From positions 558,001 to 622,000 of the forward strand of contig NZ_CP118246.1 in NCBI RefSeq assembly GCF_028816455.1: a DNA stretch of 64,000 nt, read 5' to 3'. Under the pieces are notes generated by a model. That model worked only from the letters and a program-made list of their open reading frames with translations. It did no database searches and had not been told where the DNA came from. The DNA is from Devosia algicola. Lineage in GTDB: Bacteria > Pseudomonadota > Alphaproteobacteria > Rhizobiales > Devosiaceae. Below are positions 30,399 to 39,951 of the stretch, in pieces; positions within the stretch are counted from its first letter, which is position 1; each line of letters begins with the position of its first letter. The translations under genes and the position numbers were made by a program.

Positions 30399-30518
30399 AT
30401 GGCTATCATTCGCAGGCGAGACGGCAAATACCAAGTTCAGATTCGTCGCCAAGGTTTATCTTCCCAATTTAATACATTCAGAAAGCAATCTGACGCCGGC
30501 GGGATGAAAATACGGTGA
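30399..30518 (+). pseudogene. Remnant of a tyrosine recombinase (integrase) N-terminus
   Basis: An ATG after ACAGTAAGG opens a frame of 39 codons that begins MAIIRRRDGKYQVQIRRQG, resembling the arm-type DNA-binding N-terminus of phage-type integrases, and keeps the FNTFRKQSDA pattern before ending in a stop. No catalytic domain follows before tRNA-Asp. It lies between two tRNA genes, which are preferred integration sites, so it is probably the scar of a lost prophage or island. Confidence 0.6.
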
Positions 30519-30627
30519 TTGGGAGAAGAACCGAGAAATGTCTCAAAGAATGCACATTGTGCGCTTGACTTAATTCTGGGGCCTCGGTACACGACACCCA
30601 CGTTGCGCAGACGTCAAGTTTGCTGCT

Positions 30628-30704
30628 GCGGGAGTAGCTCAGTTGGTTAGAGTGCCGGCCTGTCACGCCGGAGGTCGCGGGTTCGAGCCCCGTCTCTCGC
30701 GCCA
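30628..30704 (+). tRNA. tRNA-Asp (anticodon GTC)
   Basis: A 77-base tRNA with acceptor stem GCGGGAG/CTCTCGC (one G-T pair), encoded CCA, D-arm GCTCAGTTGGTTAGAGT, anticodon loop CTGTCAC and T-arm GGGTTCGAGCCC. The CCA end is also part of an inverted repeat CCACTTTTC/GAAAAGTGG. Confidence 0.97.
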
Positions 30705-31051
30705 CTTTTCTCATTGAAATTATTGCAATTTTTTGAAAAGTGGTCGCGCCGCCCGATTGCGACGCATTTCAAATTTCATTCGGCACCTATCAGCTCGAAA
30801 TATTTCATTGATAGCGGCGACGCCGGTGCGCAATTTCACATGCTTGTGTGGTGTGTAACCAATTTGTCCTGTGTGTCGAATGGTCGGTCATGAGCCTGAC
30901 ATGACGGCGTTCCAGCTTTCATTTCGGCGTGATCTTATTGGGTACTGACAGCCAATATGATCCATATATCGCCAACAAATACCGACACCGCGTCGGTGAT
31001 AGCGCCGCGACTTCTGGCCGTGAGGCCCTTTCGCAGCCAAAGGAGAGTGTG
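30705..31051. other. Intergenic region between tRNA-Asp and msrA
   Basis: The 347 bases start with the right part of an inverted repeat (CCACTTTTC at 30702-30710, GAAAAGTGG at 30735-30743, with TTTTTT inside) that may end the tRNA transcript. The rest carries no supported gene and must include the msrA promoter. An open frame running into msrA exists but has no ribosome site before AAAGGAGAG. Confidence 0.5.
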
Positions 31052-31792
31052 ATGACTATGGTCGAGATACGCAATGGGACCGCCAGCCGCAAACTGGTCA
31101 AGCCAATCAAGTTGCTGACCGGCTTATTGCTCGTGCCAGCAATGATGGTTTCGATCAATCAGGTTTCGGTTTCTGCCGCTGAACCCGCCTTTGAAATACC
31201 GGCCCCCGCCATGGATATTGCGCCAGACGGATCGAGTGCCGTCGCAACCTTTGCTGGCGGGTGCTTTTGGGGCGTGCAGGGCGTCTTCCAACATGTAGTT
31301 GGTGTCAAAAATGCCGTTTCGGGCTACGAAGGGGGCGCCGCGAACACCGCTGAATATCAAACAGTGGGGTCAGGGCGTACCGGCCATGCCGAAACAGTCC
31401 AGATCACCTATGATCCCGGCAAGATCACCTATGGTGAATTGCTGCAAATTTTCTTTTCAGTTGCCCACAACCCAACCCAGCTAAACTATCAGGGTCCGGA
31501 TCGCGGCACGCAATATCGCTCTACCATTTTTGCTGAGAACGCCGAGCAAGCCAAAGTCGCCCAGGCCTATATTGATCAACTCGGCAAAACCGGCGCTTTT
31601 CCAGGTCAGATTGTAACGACGATCGAAACCGGCCAGACATTTTATCCTGCCGAAGCCTATCACCAAGACTTTTTGATCAATAATCCGAACTATCCCTATA
31701 TTGTCTACAACGATCTGCCCAAGATCGAGAACCTGAAGGCAATGTTCCCAAAAGTCTTTGCTTCGAAGCCGGTTCTGGTGGGCCAGCTCTAA
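31052..31792 (+). CDS. msrA: Peptide-methionine (S)-S-oxide reductase, membrane-anchored or exported
   Basis: Reduces methionine-S-sulfoxide in proteins. The catalytic motif GGCFWG is at about residues 70-75, followed by GYEGG, GHAETVQITYDP and the C-terminal YPAEAYHQDF. The start follows AAAGGAGAG by four bases. Residues 20-45 form a basic-then-hydrophobic stretch (LLTGLLLVPAMMVSI) ending in SAAEP, a likely signal peptide or anchor, so this copy probably works in the periplasm. It is 246 residues long, longer than cytoplasmic MsrA because of this leader. Confidence 0.92.
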   Translation: MTMVEIRNGTASRKLVKPIKLLTGLLLVPAMMVSINQVSVSAAEPAFEIPAPAMDIAPDGSSAVATFAGGCFWGVQGVFQHVVGVKNAVSGYEGGAANTAEYQTVGSGRTGHAETVQITYDPGKITYGELLQIFFSVAHNPTQLNYQGPDRGTQYRSTIFAENAEQAKVAQAYIDQLGKTGAFPGQIVTTIETGQTFYPAEAYHQDFLINNPNYPYIVYNDLPKIENLKAMFPKVFASKPVLVGQL

Positions 31793-31915
31793 AATCGTCG
31801 ATCCTCGATCATTGTCCGGTAGCGCCAACGCGCTGCCGGACATTTTTATGACCAAGGCTTGGTTTGGTGGGCGGGTCTGCCTATTGTGCAGGCAGGCGAC
31901 ACTAGGAATTTCTTC

Positions 31916-32545
31916 ATGACGGCAGTGCCTTCGGCCAGACTCAATATTTTGGCCTTTAGCGGCAACACGCACAGACCTTCCCGATCCTGGAATCTCGCGG
32001 AAACTATTGCGCGCAGGGTTCAGACTCACGTCCCCGCAGATGTCGTTCACTATGACATCGTCGACGCGGGGGCGGGACTGGCAGGCGCCTATCAGCGAAA
32101 CCAGCTTGGCGCCGAAGCGCTAAAGATCGTCGAGGCGATCGAGCGGGCGGATATTCTTGTGGTCACCAGCCCTGTGTACAAAGGCTCTTACACGGGTCTG
32201 TTCAAGCACTTGTTTGACTTTGTCGAGTTTGAAGCTTTGATCGGGCGCCCGGTAATATTGTCGGCTAGTGGCGGCGGACAGCGACACTCGCTAATGGTTG
32301 AGCATCAGCTCCGGCCCTTGTTCGGATTTTTCTCGGCACTAACCGTGCCGACTGCAATTTACGCCGAAAACACCAGTTTTACTGGCGGTCAGCCAACTGA
32401 TCCGACCATATTGGCGCGGATCGAACTGGCAGCAACCCAATGCGCGGCGCTGGTCAATTCGGGTGCCACCAGTCATCCAGCAAGGCAGTTGAGGACAGCC
32501 TCAGGCCAAGACCCGGTCAAGAAAATGGTGCCGCTGAAGCCGTGA
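31916..32545 (+). CDS. NADPH-dependent FMN reductase (SsuE/MsuE type)
   Basis: Flavodoxin-fold reductase that supplies reduced FMN, often to sulfonate monooxygenases. The 209-residue protein has the flavin-phosphate loop FSGNTHRPSRS and the segments ILVVTSPVYKGSYTGLFKHL and ILSASGGGQRHSL. No sulfonate transporter or monooxygenase is adjacent, so the partner is unknown. The neighbouring msrA hints at a sulfur or oxidative-stress context, which is only an inference. Confidence 0.8.
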   Translation: MTAVPSARLNILAFSGNTHRPSRSWNLAETIARRVQTHVPADVVHYDIVDAGAGLAGAYQRNQLGAEALKIVEAIERADILVVTSPVYKGSYTGLFKHLFDFVEFEALIGRPVILSASGGGQRHSLMVEHQLRPLFGFFSALTVPTAIYAENTSFTGGQPTDPTILARIELAATQCAALVNSGATSHPARQLRTASGQDPVKKMVPLKP

Positions 32546-32728
32546 TCACTTGGCTTTGATTTGAGCCCCGCCTATATTTGGGCAAACACTATCATTTTTC
32601 TGCCCTCGACTAACCTCACTTAGTCCATAATGGGCGACGAAACTGGGAGTAAATACCAAGCGCGGGAACCGGCAGGCGCGACAACACGTTGCCCCAGACC
32701 GAACGCTGCGGAATGATGGAGAACAGCC

Positions 32729-33274
32729 GTGCGGATGTTCAAAACAGTTTTGCTTCCAATACTGGCCGCCAGTTTTGCCGGAGCGACTGCGTTTGCTGCC
32801 GATTCCAGCACCTTTCCATCGACACTGCCTGTTCAGGTTAGCAACTATGCGCAGCCGACCTTTGACTGGAACGGCTTTTACACCGGCATCTATTCCGGGA
32901 TTAAGGCCAACCAGACCGGCGGCACTCAGTATGGCTTGGGAGTCAATGTTGGCGTCAATGCCGCATTTGATTTTTACCTCGTGGGTGGTGAAGTCGCCAT
33001 TGAGGGGCTGACAGGTGGCCCTGGATCGACAAGTTATGCCGAAATTCTGGGGCGCGCGGGCGTCATCGTGGCCGACAATGTGCTGGTCTATGGGGCGGCT
33101 GGCTATGGCATCGATTTAGGCGTGCCCAATGAACAGGATTGGCTTGCCGGAGGGGGTGTTGAAATCGCGGTCGGCGATAGTATTTCACTGCGCGGCCAAT
33201 ATGTGCATGCTTTCCCCGGCAGCGGCGGCAACGCCAAGGATCAGATTACTGTCGGCGCCGCTTACCACTTCTAG
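32729..33274 (+). CDS. Small outer-membrane beta-barrel-like protein 1
   Basis: A 181-residue exported protein: signal peptide LLPILAASFAGATAFAA, then alternating-residue strands such as FDWNGFYTGIYSGIKA and a C-terminal aromatic residue (ITVGAAYHF), the usual ending of outer-membrane barrels. It resembles the Omp25/porin-like small barrels of Hyphomicrobiales. The GTG start or the ATG two codons later is equally possible after ATGGAGAAC. It shares layout and end with the next gene. Confidence 0.75.
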   Translation: MRMFKTVLLPILAASFAGATAFAADSSTFPSTLPVQVSNYAQPTFDWNGFYTGIYSGIKANQTGGTQYGLGVNVGVNAAFDFYLVGGEVAIEGLTGGPGSTSYAEILGRAGVIVADNVLVYGAAGYGIDLGVPNEQDWLAGGGVEIAVGDSISLRGQYVHAFPGSGGNAKDQITVGAAYHF

Positions 33275-33585
33275 TTCAGCACGGTTTGGGGAGCATCAAC
33301 ATGGTGTTGTCGCTGGTGCTCCAGCACTCGAATCTGTTGATTCACAGGATGGGAATCGGCGTTGTTTCATCGCCCAAGTGTCCGATCCGCCCTCACAATA
33401 CAGTATGGAATTTGCTAAAACTTGTCTCAAATTGGGTCAAATGCGTTTCATTCTCGCAACACCGGACCCCAAATGGTCACAAAATGTTATCCGCGCTGCC
33501 TGATTAGCTGCGAGTGGGGTTGCAAGCCCGATGCGGCTGAGTCATCTATCATCACGACTACGGTTAAATCTATGGAGTGCAAGAT
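33275..33585. other. Spacer between the two outer-membrane genes
   Basis: This 311-base stretch has no supported gene. A 9-bp stem with one wobble (GGAGCATCA at 33290-33298 with TGGTGCTCC at 33314-33322) lies just after the first gene and may mark its transcript end, without a T-run. The remainder should hold the promoter of the second gene. Confidence 0.4.
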
Positions 33586-34161
33586 ATGTTTGTACGTTCT
33601 CTCTCGTTTGGTGTTGCTGCGGCAGCACTTATGGTCTCCGGCGCTCAGGCCGCTGATCTGATGATCCCAACTACGCCTCAGCCCGTTTATCAGGCTAACG
33701 GTTTTAGCTGGGAAGGTCTCTATGCCGGTATCGAAGCTGGCGGTTTGTTCAATGGTTCGCCATCCGCTATTGGCACGCTCCCAGCTAGCACCACTCAGGG
33801 TGTTATCGGTGGTGTCGTCGGTGTGAACTTCATCGTTGCCGATCCTATCGTTCTCGGTCTTGAAGTTCAGGGCGACTACGTCTTCGGTTCGGCCGCTGAT
33901 TCCGGTCTGTTCCTCGCTCTGGCACATGTTGGTGTCGTAGCAACCGACAACGTTCTCGTTTATGCCGCTGCTGGTGCTGGTGCATCGACTCGCTCAGGCG
34001 TTTCGACCGGCGTTTATGCTTTGGGCGGTGGCGTTGATGTTGCCGTTACCGACAATGTTTCGGTTCGTGGCGAAGTTCTGGGTCTCGGCGACTTCGACGG
34101 CGCTGCTGACAACTTCTTTGAATCCGCCAAGGCAACTGTCGGCGTATTCTACCACTTCTAA
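33586..34161 (+). CDS. Small outer-membrane beta-barrel-like protein 2
   Basis: A 191-residue exported protein with signal peptide FGVAAAALMVSGAQAADL, then the same plan as the preceding gene: FSWEGLYAGIEAG strand, NVLVYAAAGAG, a GGGVDVAV segment and the terminal aromatic ending VGVFYHF. The two are diverged paralogs. The ATG was chosen over a GTG three codons upstream because GGAG lies eight bases before it. Codon choice (many GTT, GCT, GGT) suggests high expression. Confidence 0.77.
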   Translation: MFVRSLSFGVAAAALMVSGAQAADLMIPTTPQPVYQANGFSWEGLYAGIEAGGLFNGSPSAIGTLPASTTQGVIGGVVGVNFIVADPIVLGLEVQGDYVFGSAADSGLFLALAHVGVVATDNVLVYAAAGAGASTRSGVSTGVYALGGGVDVAVTDNVSVRGEVLGLGDFDGAADNFFESAKATVGVFYHF

Positions 34162-34604
34162 TTTGCGACAACGCAATTCTGGCGTCGGCTAATAGCCGGG
34201 GCCAAAACCAAGATGTCTTGCAAACTCCGTTTCGACGAATCGCTTAGGCGATTCTGTCGTTGTGGTTTGAAGTAAAATGGTCTCGCTGCGGCGGGGCCGT
34301 TTTTATTTTGCCATGCGTTAGCGCCGACCGGCGAAGTCAGCGCCTTGAGGGCAGGGCCGGGCTTGTCGCGCCATTGGCGCAGATTCCAGCGATTAGATGC
34401 GGTGGGGCCCACGATAATGGGCACGGCATGCTACACAATTGCCATATTTTAACATGATAGTACTTATCATGTTTTCTTTCCCTTGAATCGCGGTTTGGGA
34501 AGGTCTAAGCCCTACCCAACTTAGTTGCATCGCTTGGCTTGCCCCAATTGCTCGCCTGGCCATGCGCCCCGGTCGCCAGGCCGGCGTTTAACATGGGCTG
34601 CCGC
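34162..34604. other. Leader region of the nuo operon
   Basis: The 443 bases contain a stem-loop at 34233-34259 (core GAATCGC-TTAG-GCGATTC), a GC-rich stretch followed by GTTTTTATTTT near 34300-34315 that could end the outer-membrane gene transcript, and a 23-base inverted repeat at 34451-34473 listed separately. No gene is supported. Promoter elements for nuoA must lie here. Confidence 0.5.
34451..34473. promoter_or_regulatory. 23-base inverted repeat upstream of nuoA
   Basis: AACATGATA-GTACT-TATCATGTT has perfect nine-base arms and a five-base spacer, about 130 bases before the nuoA start. Its size and symmetry are those of an operator for a dimeric regulator. The T-rich bases after it (TTCTTT) leave a weak terminator as an alternative. 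Confidence 0.5.
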
Positions 34605-34970
34605 ATGACTGATTTGCTCAGCGACTATCTACCGATTGTCATCTTCCTTGGTTTATCCGGGCTTATATCGTTGGCTCTATTGGTCGCGCCGTTCGTATTG
34701 GCGGTAAAGAATCCCGATCCGGAAAAAGTGTCTGCATATGAATGTGGGTTCGATGCCTTTGATGATGCCCGCATGAAATTTGATGTGCGATTCTATCTGG
34801 TGTCGATCCTTTTCATTATCTTCGATCTGGAAATCGCGTTTCTGTTTCCGTGGGCCGTAGCGTTCCGCGAAGTAGGTTGGTTCGGCTTCTGGTCGATGAT
34901 GATCTTTCTAGGCGTTTTGACCGTCGGGTTTATTTATGAATGGCGTAAGGGAGCCCTGGAATGGGATTGA
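34605..34970 (+). CDS. nuoA: NADH-quinone oxidoreductase subunit A
   Basis: Membrane subunit of respiratory complex I, with three transmembrane helices. The 121-residue protein shows the family segments [23 protein letters not shown] (parts YECGF and [15 protein letters not shown]) and ends [11 protein letters not shown]. The ATG was chosen because the family N-terminus DLLSDYLPI follows directly; an ATG four codons upstream is possible. It overlaps nuoB by ten bases and heads a 14-gene operon in the canonical order. Confidence 0.96.
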   Translation: MTDLLSDYLPIVIFLGLSGLISLALLVAPFVLAVKNPDPEKVSAYECGFDAFDDARMKFDVRFYLVSILFIIFDLEIAFLFPWAVAFREVGWFGFWSMMIFLGVLTVGFIYEWRKGALEWD

Positions 34971-35542
34971 GCGAACACACCGGTACGCTGGTCGCCCCGC
35001 AGCCCAAGGGCGTCATCGACCCGCGCACCAATAAACCGGTCGGCACCAACGACCCGTTTTTTACTGATATCAATGACGAGTTGGCCGACAAGGGGTTTCT
35101 CGTCACCACAACTGATGATCTGATCAATTGGGCGCGCACCGGCAGCCTTATGTGGATGACCTTCGGTTTGGCCTGTTGCGCCGTGGAAATGATTCAGATG
35201 TCGATGCCACGCTATGACGCTGAACGGTTCGGCTTTGCCCCACGGGCCTCCCCACGCCAGTCCGATGTGATGATCGTGGCGGGCACCCTTACCAACAAGA
35301 TGGCGCCGGCGCTGCGTAAGGTCTACGACCAGATGCCTGAACCGCGCTACGTCATCTCGATGGGTAGCTGTGCCAACGGTGGTGGCTACTATCACTATTC
35401 ATATTCTGTGGTTCGCGGCTGTGACCGCGTGGTGCCGGTCGACATTTATGTGCCTGGCTGCCCCCCAACCGCAGAAGCCCTGTTGTATGGCGTTTTGCTC
35501 TTGCAGAAGAAAATTCGCCGCACCGGTACTATTGAGCGTTAG
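34961..35542 (+). CDS. nuoB: NADH-quinone oxidoreductase subunit B
   Basis: Peripheral-arm subunit holding the terminal iron-sulfur cluster N2 next to the quinone site. The adjacent cysteines are seen in [10 protein letters not shown], with further ligands in [10 protein letters not shown] and [11 protein letters not shown]. The frame is intact and encodes 193 residues. Confidence 0.97.
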   Translation: MGLSEHTGTLVAPQPKGVIDPRTNKPVGTNDPFFTDINDELADKGFLVTTTDDLINWARTGSLMWMTFGLACCAVEMIQMSMPRYDAERFGFAPRASPRQSDVMIVAGTLTNKMAPALRKVYDQMPEPRYVISMGSCANGGGYYHYSYSVVRGCDRVVPVDIYVPGCPPTAEALLYGVLLLQKKIRRTGTIER

Positions 35543-35553
35543 GAATTCGGCTC

Positions 35554-36172
35554 ATGGATGAGGCAGTTCAAGTCGATCCTCTTGAAGCGCTCGGCGAGCA
35601 TATCGCTGGTGCACTCGGCGAAGTGATTGTCGATCGCAAGATCAGCTTTGGTGAATTGACGATCACGGTAACCCGCGAGGCTATTGTCGATGTCACGACG
35701 TTCCTGCGCGACGATCCACAATGCCAGTTTGTCAATCTGACGGACATTTGCGGCGTTGACTTTCCTGAACGCGATCAGCGCTTTGAAGTTGTGTACCATT
35801 TCCTCAGCCCCAAGAAGAATCTCCGTATCCGGGTTAAGCTGGCGGCGGACGAGCCTTGTGCCGGTACCCAGTATTACAGGTGTTTTTATCGGCGCCGACT
35901 GGTTCGAGCGCGAGGCCTATGATCTCTATGGGATGATGTTTTCCGGCCATCCTGACCTGCGCCGCATCCTGTCGGACTACGGCTTTGACGGTCATCCACT
36001 GCGCAAGGACTTTCCGCTTACCGGCTATGTCGAGGTGCGCTACGACGAAGAGCGCAAGCGTGTCGTCTATGAACCGGTCAAACTGGCCCAGGAATTCCGT
36101 TCGTTTGACTATTTGTCACCCTGGGAGGGCACCGACTATGTACTGCCCGGTGACGAGAAGGCGAAACAATGA
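35554..36172 (+). CDS. nuoC: NADH-quinone oxidoreductase subunit C, frame interrupted
   Basis: Peripheral-arm subunit of complex I (30-kDa family). The first frame runs to VKLAADE and the second continues [29 protein letters not shown], the family signature. Removing one C at 35854/35855 restores GACGAGCTTGTG and gives 205 residues. The stop overlaps the nuoD start. Confidence 0.94.
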
Positions 36173-37362
36173 CCGCTGAAGCTGAAGTCCGTACCTTCAA
36201 TATCAACTTTGGTCCCCAGCACCCGTCTGCGCATGGCGTGTTGCGTCTGGTGCTGGAGCTTGACGGTGAAATCGTTGATCGTGTCGATCCTCATATCGGC
36301 CTGCTGCATCGCGGCACCGAAAAGCTGATCGAGCACAAGACCTACCTGCAGGCAGTGCCGTACTTTGATCGGCTCGACTATGTGGCCCCGATGAATCAGG
36401 AACACGCATTTGCGCTGGGCGTCGAACGCTTGCTTGGGCTGGAAGTGCCGATGCGGGGACAGTTGATCCGGGTGCTTTATGCCGAGATCGGACGATTGCT
36501 GTCGCACCTGCTCAATGTTACCTCTCAAGCCCTGGACGTCGGCGCCCTGACGCCGCCACTTTGGGGCTACGAGCAGCGCGAAATCCTGATGGGCTATTAT
36601 GAACGCGCATCGGGTGCACGCATGCACTCCGCCTATTTTCGCCCCGGTGGCGTACATCAGGATTTGCCGCAGGATTTGGTCGATGACATAGCCAATTTCT
36701 GCAAGGAGTTTCCTCAGGCGCTTGCGGACATTGATGGTCTCATCACCGAGAGCCGCATCTTCAAGCAGCGCAATGTTGACATTGGTGTCGTCACGCTCGA
36801 CGAGGCTTGGGCCTGGGGTTTTTCCGGCGTTATGGCTCGTGGGTCTGGTGCGGCCTGGGACTTACGCAAGAGCCAGCCTTATGACTGCTACGATCAGATG
36901 GATTTCGATATTCCGGTCGGCACTAATGGCGATTGCTATGACCGCTATCTTCTTCGCATGGAAGAAATGCGCCAATCCGTGCGCATCATGGAACAATGCA
37001 TTGCCAGGCTGAACAAGTCCGAAGGCAAGGGGCCGGTGTCATCGACAGATGGCAAGGTGGTGCCACCAAAGCGGTCTGAAATGAAACAGTCGATGGAGGC
37101 ATTGATCCATCACTTCAAGCTCTACACCGAGGGGTACAAAGTGCCCGCCGGTGAGGTTTACGCGGCCGTCGAAGCGCCCAAGGGCGAATTCGGCGTGTAT
37201 CTTGTCTCCGACGGCACCAACAAGCCCTATCGATGCAAGATCAGGGCGCCGGGATTTGCCCATCTCGCGGCCATGGACTTTCTCTGTCGTGGCCACATGC
37301 TTGCAGACGTCGCCGCCATTCTTGGCTCACTCGATATCGTGTTCGGAGAGGTTGATCGCTAA
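36169..37362 (+). CDS. nuoD: NADH-quinone oxidoreductase subunit D
   Basis: 49-kDa family subunit that forms the quinone-binding pocket with NuoB. The 397-residue protein has [14 protein letters not shown], the conserved [15 protein letters not shown] and the C-terminal [25 protein letters not shown] (end [12 protein letters not shown]). The frame is intact. An intact AAGCTCTACACC at 37117 matches the sequence that is interrupted in dnaE. Confidence 0.97.
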   Translation: MTAEAEVRTFNINFGPQHPSAHGVLRLVLELDGEIVDRVDPHIGLLHRGTEKLIEHKTYLQAVPYFDRLDYVAPMNQEHAFALGVERLLGLEVPMRGQLIRVLYAEIGRLLSHLLNVTSQALDVGALTPPLWGYEQREILMGYYERASGARMHSAYFRPGGVHQDLPQDLVDDIANFCKEFPQALADIDGLITESRIFKQRNVDIGVVTLDEAWAWGFSGVMARGSGAAWDLRKSQPYDCYDQMDFDIPVGTNGDCYDRYLLRMEEMRQSVRIMEQCIARLNKSEGKGPVSSTDGKVVPPKRSEMKQSMEALIHHFKLYTEGYKVPAGEVYAAVEAPKGEFGVYLVSDGTNKPYRCKIRAPGFAHLAAMDFLCRGHMLADVAAILGSLDIVFGEVDR

Positions 37363-38628
37363 TGGTCGCGCGTCGCCTTGCAGATGAGTCGGTTCAGCCG
37401 GCAGCATTTGCCTTTAACAATGACAACGCCAAATGGGCTGAATGGAAAATCGGGCTCTATCCCGCCGGTCGTCAGCAATCGGCCGTCATCCCGCTTTTGA
37501 TGCGGGCGCAGGATCAGGATGGATGGATCAGCCGGGCCACGATCGAGACGGTCGCGGACATGCTGGGCATGGCCTATATTCGCGTGCTTGAAGTGGCGAC
37601 CTTCTATACCCAGTTTCAATTGGCGCCGGTCGGCAGCAAGGCTCATATCCAGGTCTGTGGTACGACGCCCTGCATGTTGCGTGGTTCTGAAGCGCTGATA
37701 AACATCTGCAAGTCCAAGATCCACCCCGAACCGCATCATCTCAATGCCGAGGGCACGATGAGCCTGGGAAGAGGTCGAGTGCCTGGGCGCGTGCGTGAAC
37801 GCGCCAATGGTTGCCATTTTCCACGACACCTATGAGGATTTGTCTGCCGATCGTTTCGACGAGATTGTGGATGCCTTTGCCGCTGGCATGGGCGATACGA
37901 TCAAACCTGGTCCACAAATTGATCGGCAATATTCGGCTGCACTGGGTGGTGCGACGACCCTACTGGAAAAGCCCACCGCACAGCGAACCAAATATGTACC
38001 GGAACCCGTAGCAGACGCAGCGGCAACACCCGCCGCGCCAAGCGCGGCTGTGTCGGTCAAAAAGCAGGAAGTTACCGAAGAAGCAGCGCCGGCCCTGAAA
38101 GGTACGCCGAAACGGGCGAAAGTTTCCCCCGCTACCGCTGAAGTTGCCCGGGCGGCTAGCGCCGTCGGTGCAAAGGCCGATGGCAAGCCGAACAAGGCCA
38201 TGCGCGACGATGCCGTGGGAGCCGAATCCAAGGCGGGAAAGGCCAACGGAGGCAAAGCTGTTGGCAAATCCGCTGATGCTACCAAGTCCAAGGTCGAGCC
38301 CGCAAAGGCCAAACCCGCAAAAGACGCCACCAAGCCAACCGCAGGGCAGGGCGACGCAACGCCATTGTTCAAAGCGCCGTCGGGTAAACCAGACGACCTT
38401 AAATTGATCTCGGGTGTCGGTCCGGTGCTGGAACGCAAGCTGAACCAGTTGGGCATAACCAAATGGTCGCAGGTCGCAGCGTTTAGTGCTGACGACATGG
38501 TGAGGGTAGAAGAAATATTGAGTTTCAAGGGCCGGATCACCCGCGACGATTGGCTCAAGCAAGCCGATGTGCTCGCCCGGGGCGGTGAGGCTGAATATGT
38601 CCGCGTCTTCGGCAAGAAGCCACGGTAG
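37362..38628 (+). CDS. nuoE: NADH-quinone oxidoreductase subunit E with helix-hairpin-helix tail, frame interrupted
   Basis: 24-kDa family subunit with the [2Fe-2S] cluster N1a. The first frame has the early cysteines in VCGTTPCML; the break falls just before the second pair, and removing one C at 37763/37764 restores TGAGCTGG and gives [15 protein letters not shown]. The corrected protein is 421 residues: the normal core (about 160) is followed by an Ala/Lys/Pro-rich linker and a C-terminal segment [18 protein letters not shown] typical of helix-hairpin-helix domains. Such tails are common on NuoE in this order. Confidence 0.93.
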
Positions 38629-38637
38629 GAGTGAACG

Positions 38638-39946
38638 ATGCTCGCTGATAAAGATCGCATTTTCACCAATCTTTATGGTCGTGGTGACTGGAGCCTGGCT
38701 GGGGCGCGTGAGCGTGGTGCCTGGGTGGGGACCAAGGAATTTATCGATGCTGGCCGTGACTGGATCACCAATGAAGTCAAGGCTTCGGGATTGCGCGGAC
38801 GCGGTGGCGCCGGTTTTCCGACGGCGTTGAAGTGGACCTTCATGCCCAAGGTCAATGATGGCCGTCCGCATTACTTGCTGGTCAATGCCGATGAATCCGA
38901 GCCGGGCACCTGCAAGGATCGCGAGATTTTGCGGCACGACCCGCAGCACCTAATCGAAGGATGCCTGTTGGCCGCGCGCGGTATGGACGCGCATCTGGCC
39001 TTTATTTATGTGCGCGGCGAATTCATCCGCGAGCGGCAAAACCTCGAGCGGGCCGTCGAAGAGGCCTATGAAGCCAAGTTGATCGGCAAAGACAATATCC
39101 ATGGCTGGGACCTGGATATTATCGTGCATCACGGCGCGGGTGCCTATATTTGCGGCGAAGAAACCGCTTTGATGGAGTCACTGGAAGGCAAGAAGGGCCA
39201 ACCGCGCCTCAAGCCGCCATTCCCCGCTGGCATGGGCGTTTACGGCAACCCTACCACGGTCAACAATGTAGAATCGATCGCGGTAGTGCCCGAGATCCTC
39301 CGCCGCTCCGGCGCATGGTTCGCTTCGATTGGCAGAGCCAACAATACCGGCACCAAACTGATGTGCGTATCCGGTCACGTCAACACGCCCGCAACCTTCG
39401 AAGAGGCAATGGGCATAACGTTCGAAGAAATGATAGAAAAGCATTGCGGCGGCATCCGGGGCGGTTGGGACAATCTGTTGGCAGTGATCCCGGGTGGGGC
39501 TTCAGTCCCCTGCGTTCCGGGCGAGAAAATTCGCCATGCCGTGATGGATTTTGATGGTTTGAAGGAGGTTGGCTCCTCCCTGGGGACAGCGGCTGTCATC
39601 GTCATGGACAAGCAAACCGATATCATCAAGGCCATCTGGCGCCTGTCCGCTTTCTACAAGCATGAGAGCCTGTGGCCAATGCACGCCGTGTCGTGAAGGA
39701 ACTGGCTGGATGATGCGGGTGATGGCTCGCATGGTTGAAGGCCGCGCCCAGAAGCGCGAAATCGACATGCTGTTCGAAGTGACCAAACAGATCGAAGGCC
39801 ATACCATTTGCGCGCTTGGCGACGCGGCGGCATGGCCAATTCAGGGGCTGATCCGAAACTTCCGGCATGTGATCGAGGAGCGGATCGACCAATACACCTA
39901 TAGTTCCACTTCCGATGGCGCCGTGCCCTCGATTGCGGCGGAGTAA
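38638..39946 (+). CDS. nuoF: NADH-quinone oxidoreductase subunit F, frame interrupted
   Basis: 51-kDa family subunit that binds NADH, FMN and the [4Fe-4S] cluster N3. The first frame shows [16 protein letters not shown] (nucleotide binding) and the flavin region. The break sits exactly before the cluster cysteines: removing one C at 39669/39670 restores GAGAGCTGTGG and yields [15 protein letters not shown]. The corrected length is 435 residues. Confidence 0.95.
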
Positions 39947-39951
39947 GGCCC

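Noticed and set aside
30478..30714. Minus-strand frame with the sequence RETGLEPATSGV
   Set aside because: It is the antisense translation of tRNA-Asp and its flank, a well-known spurious product in annotated genomes.
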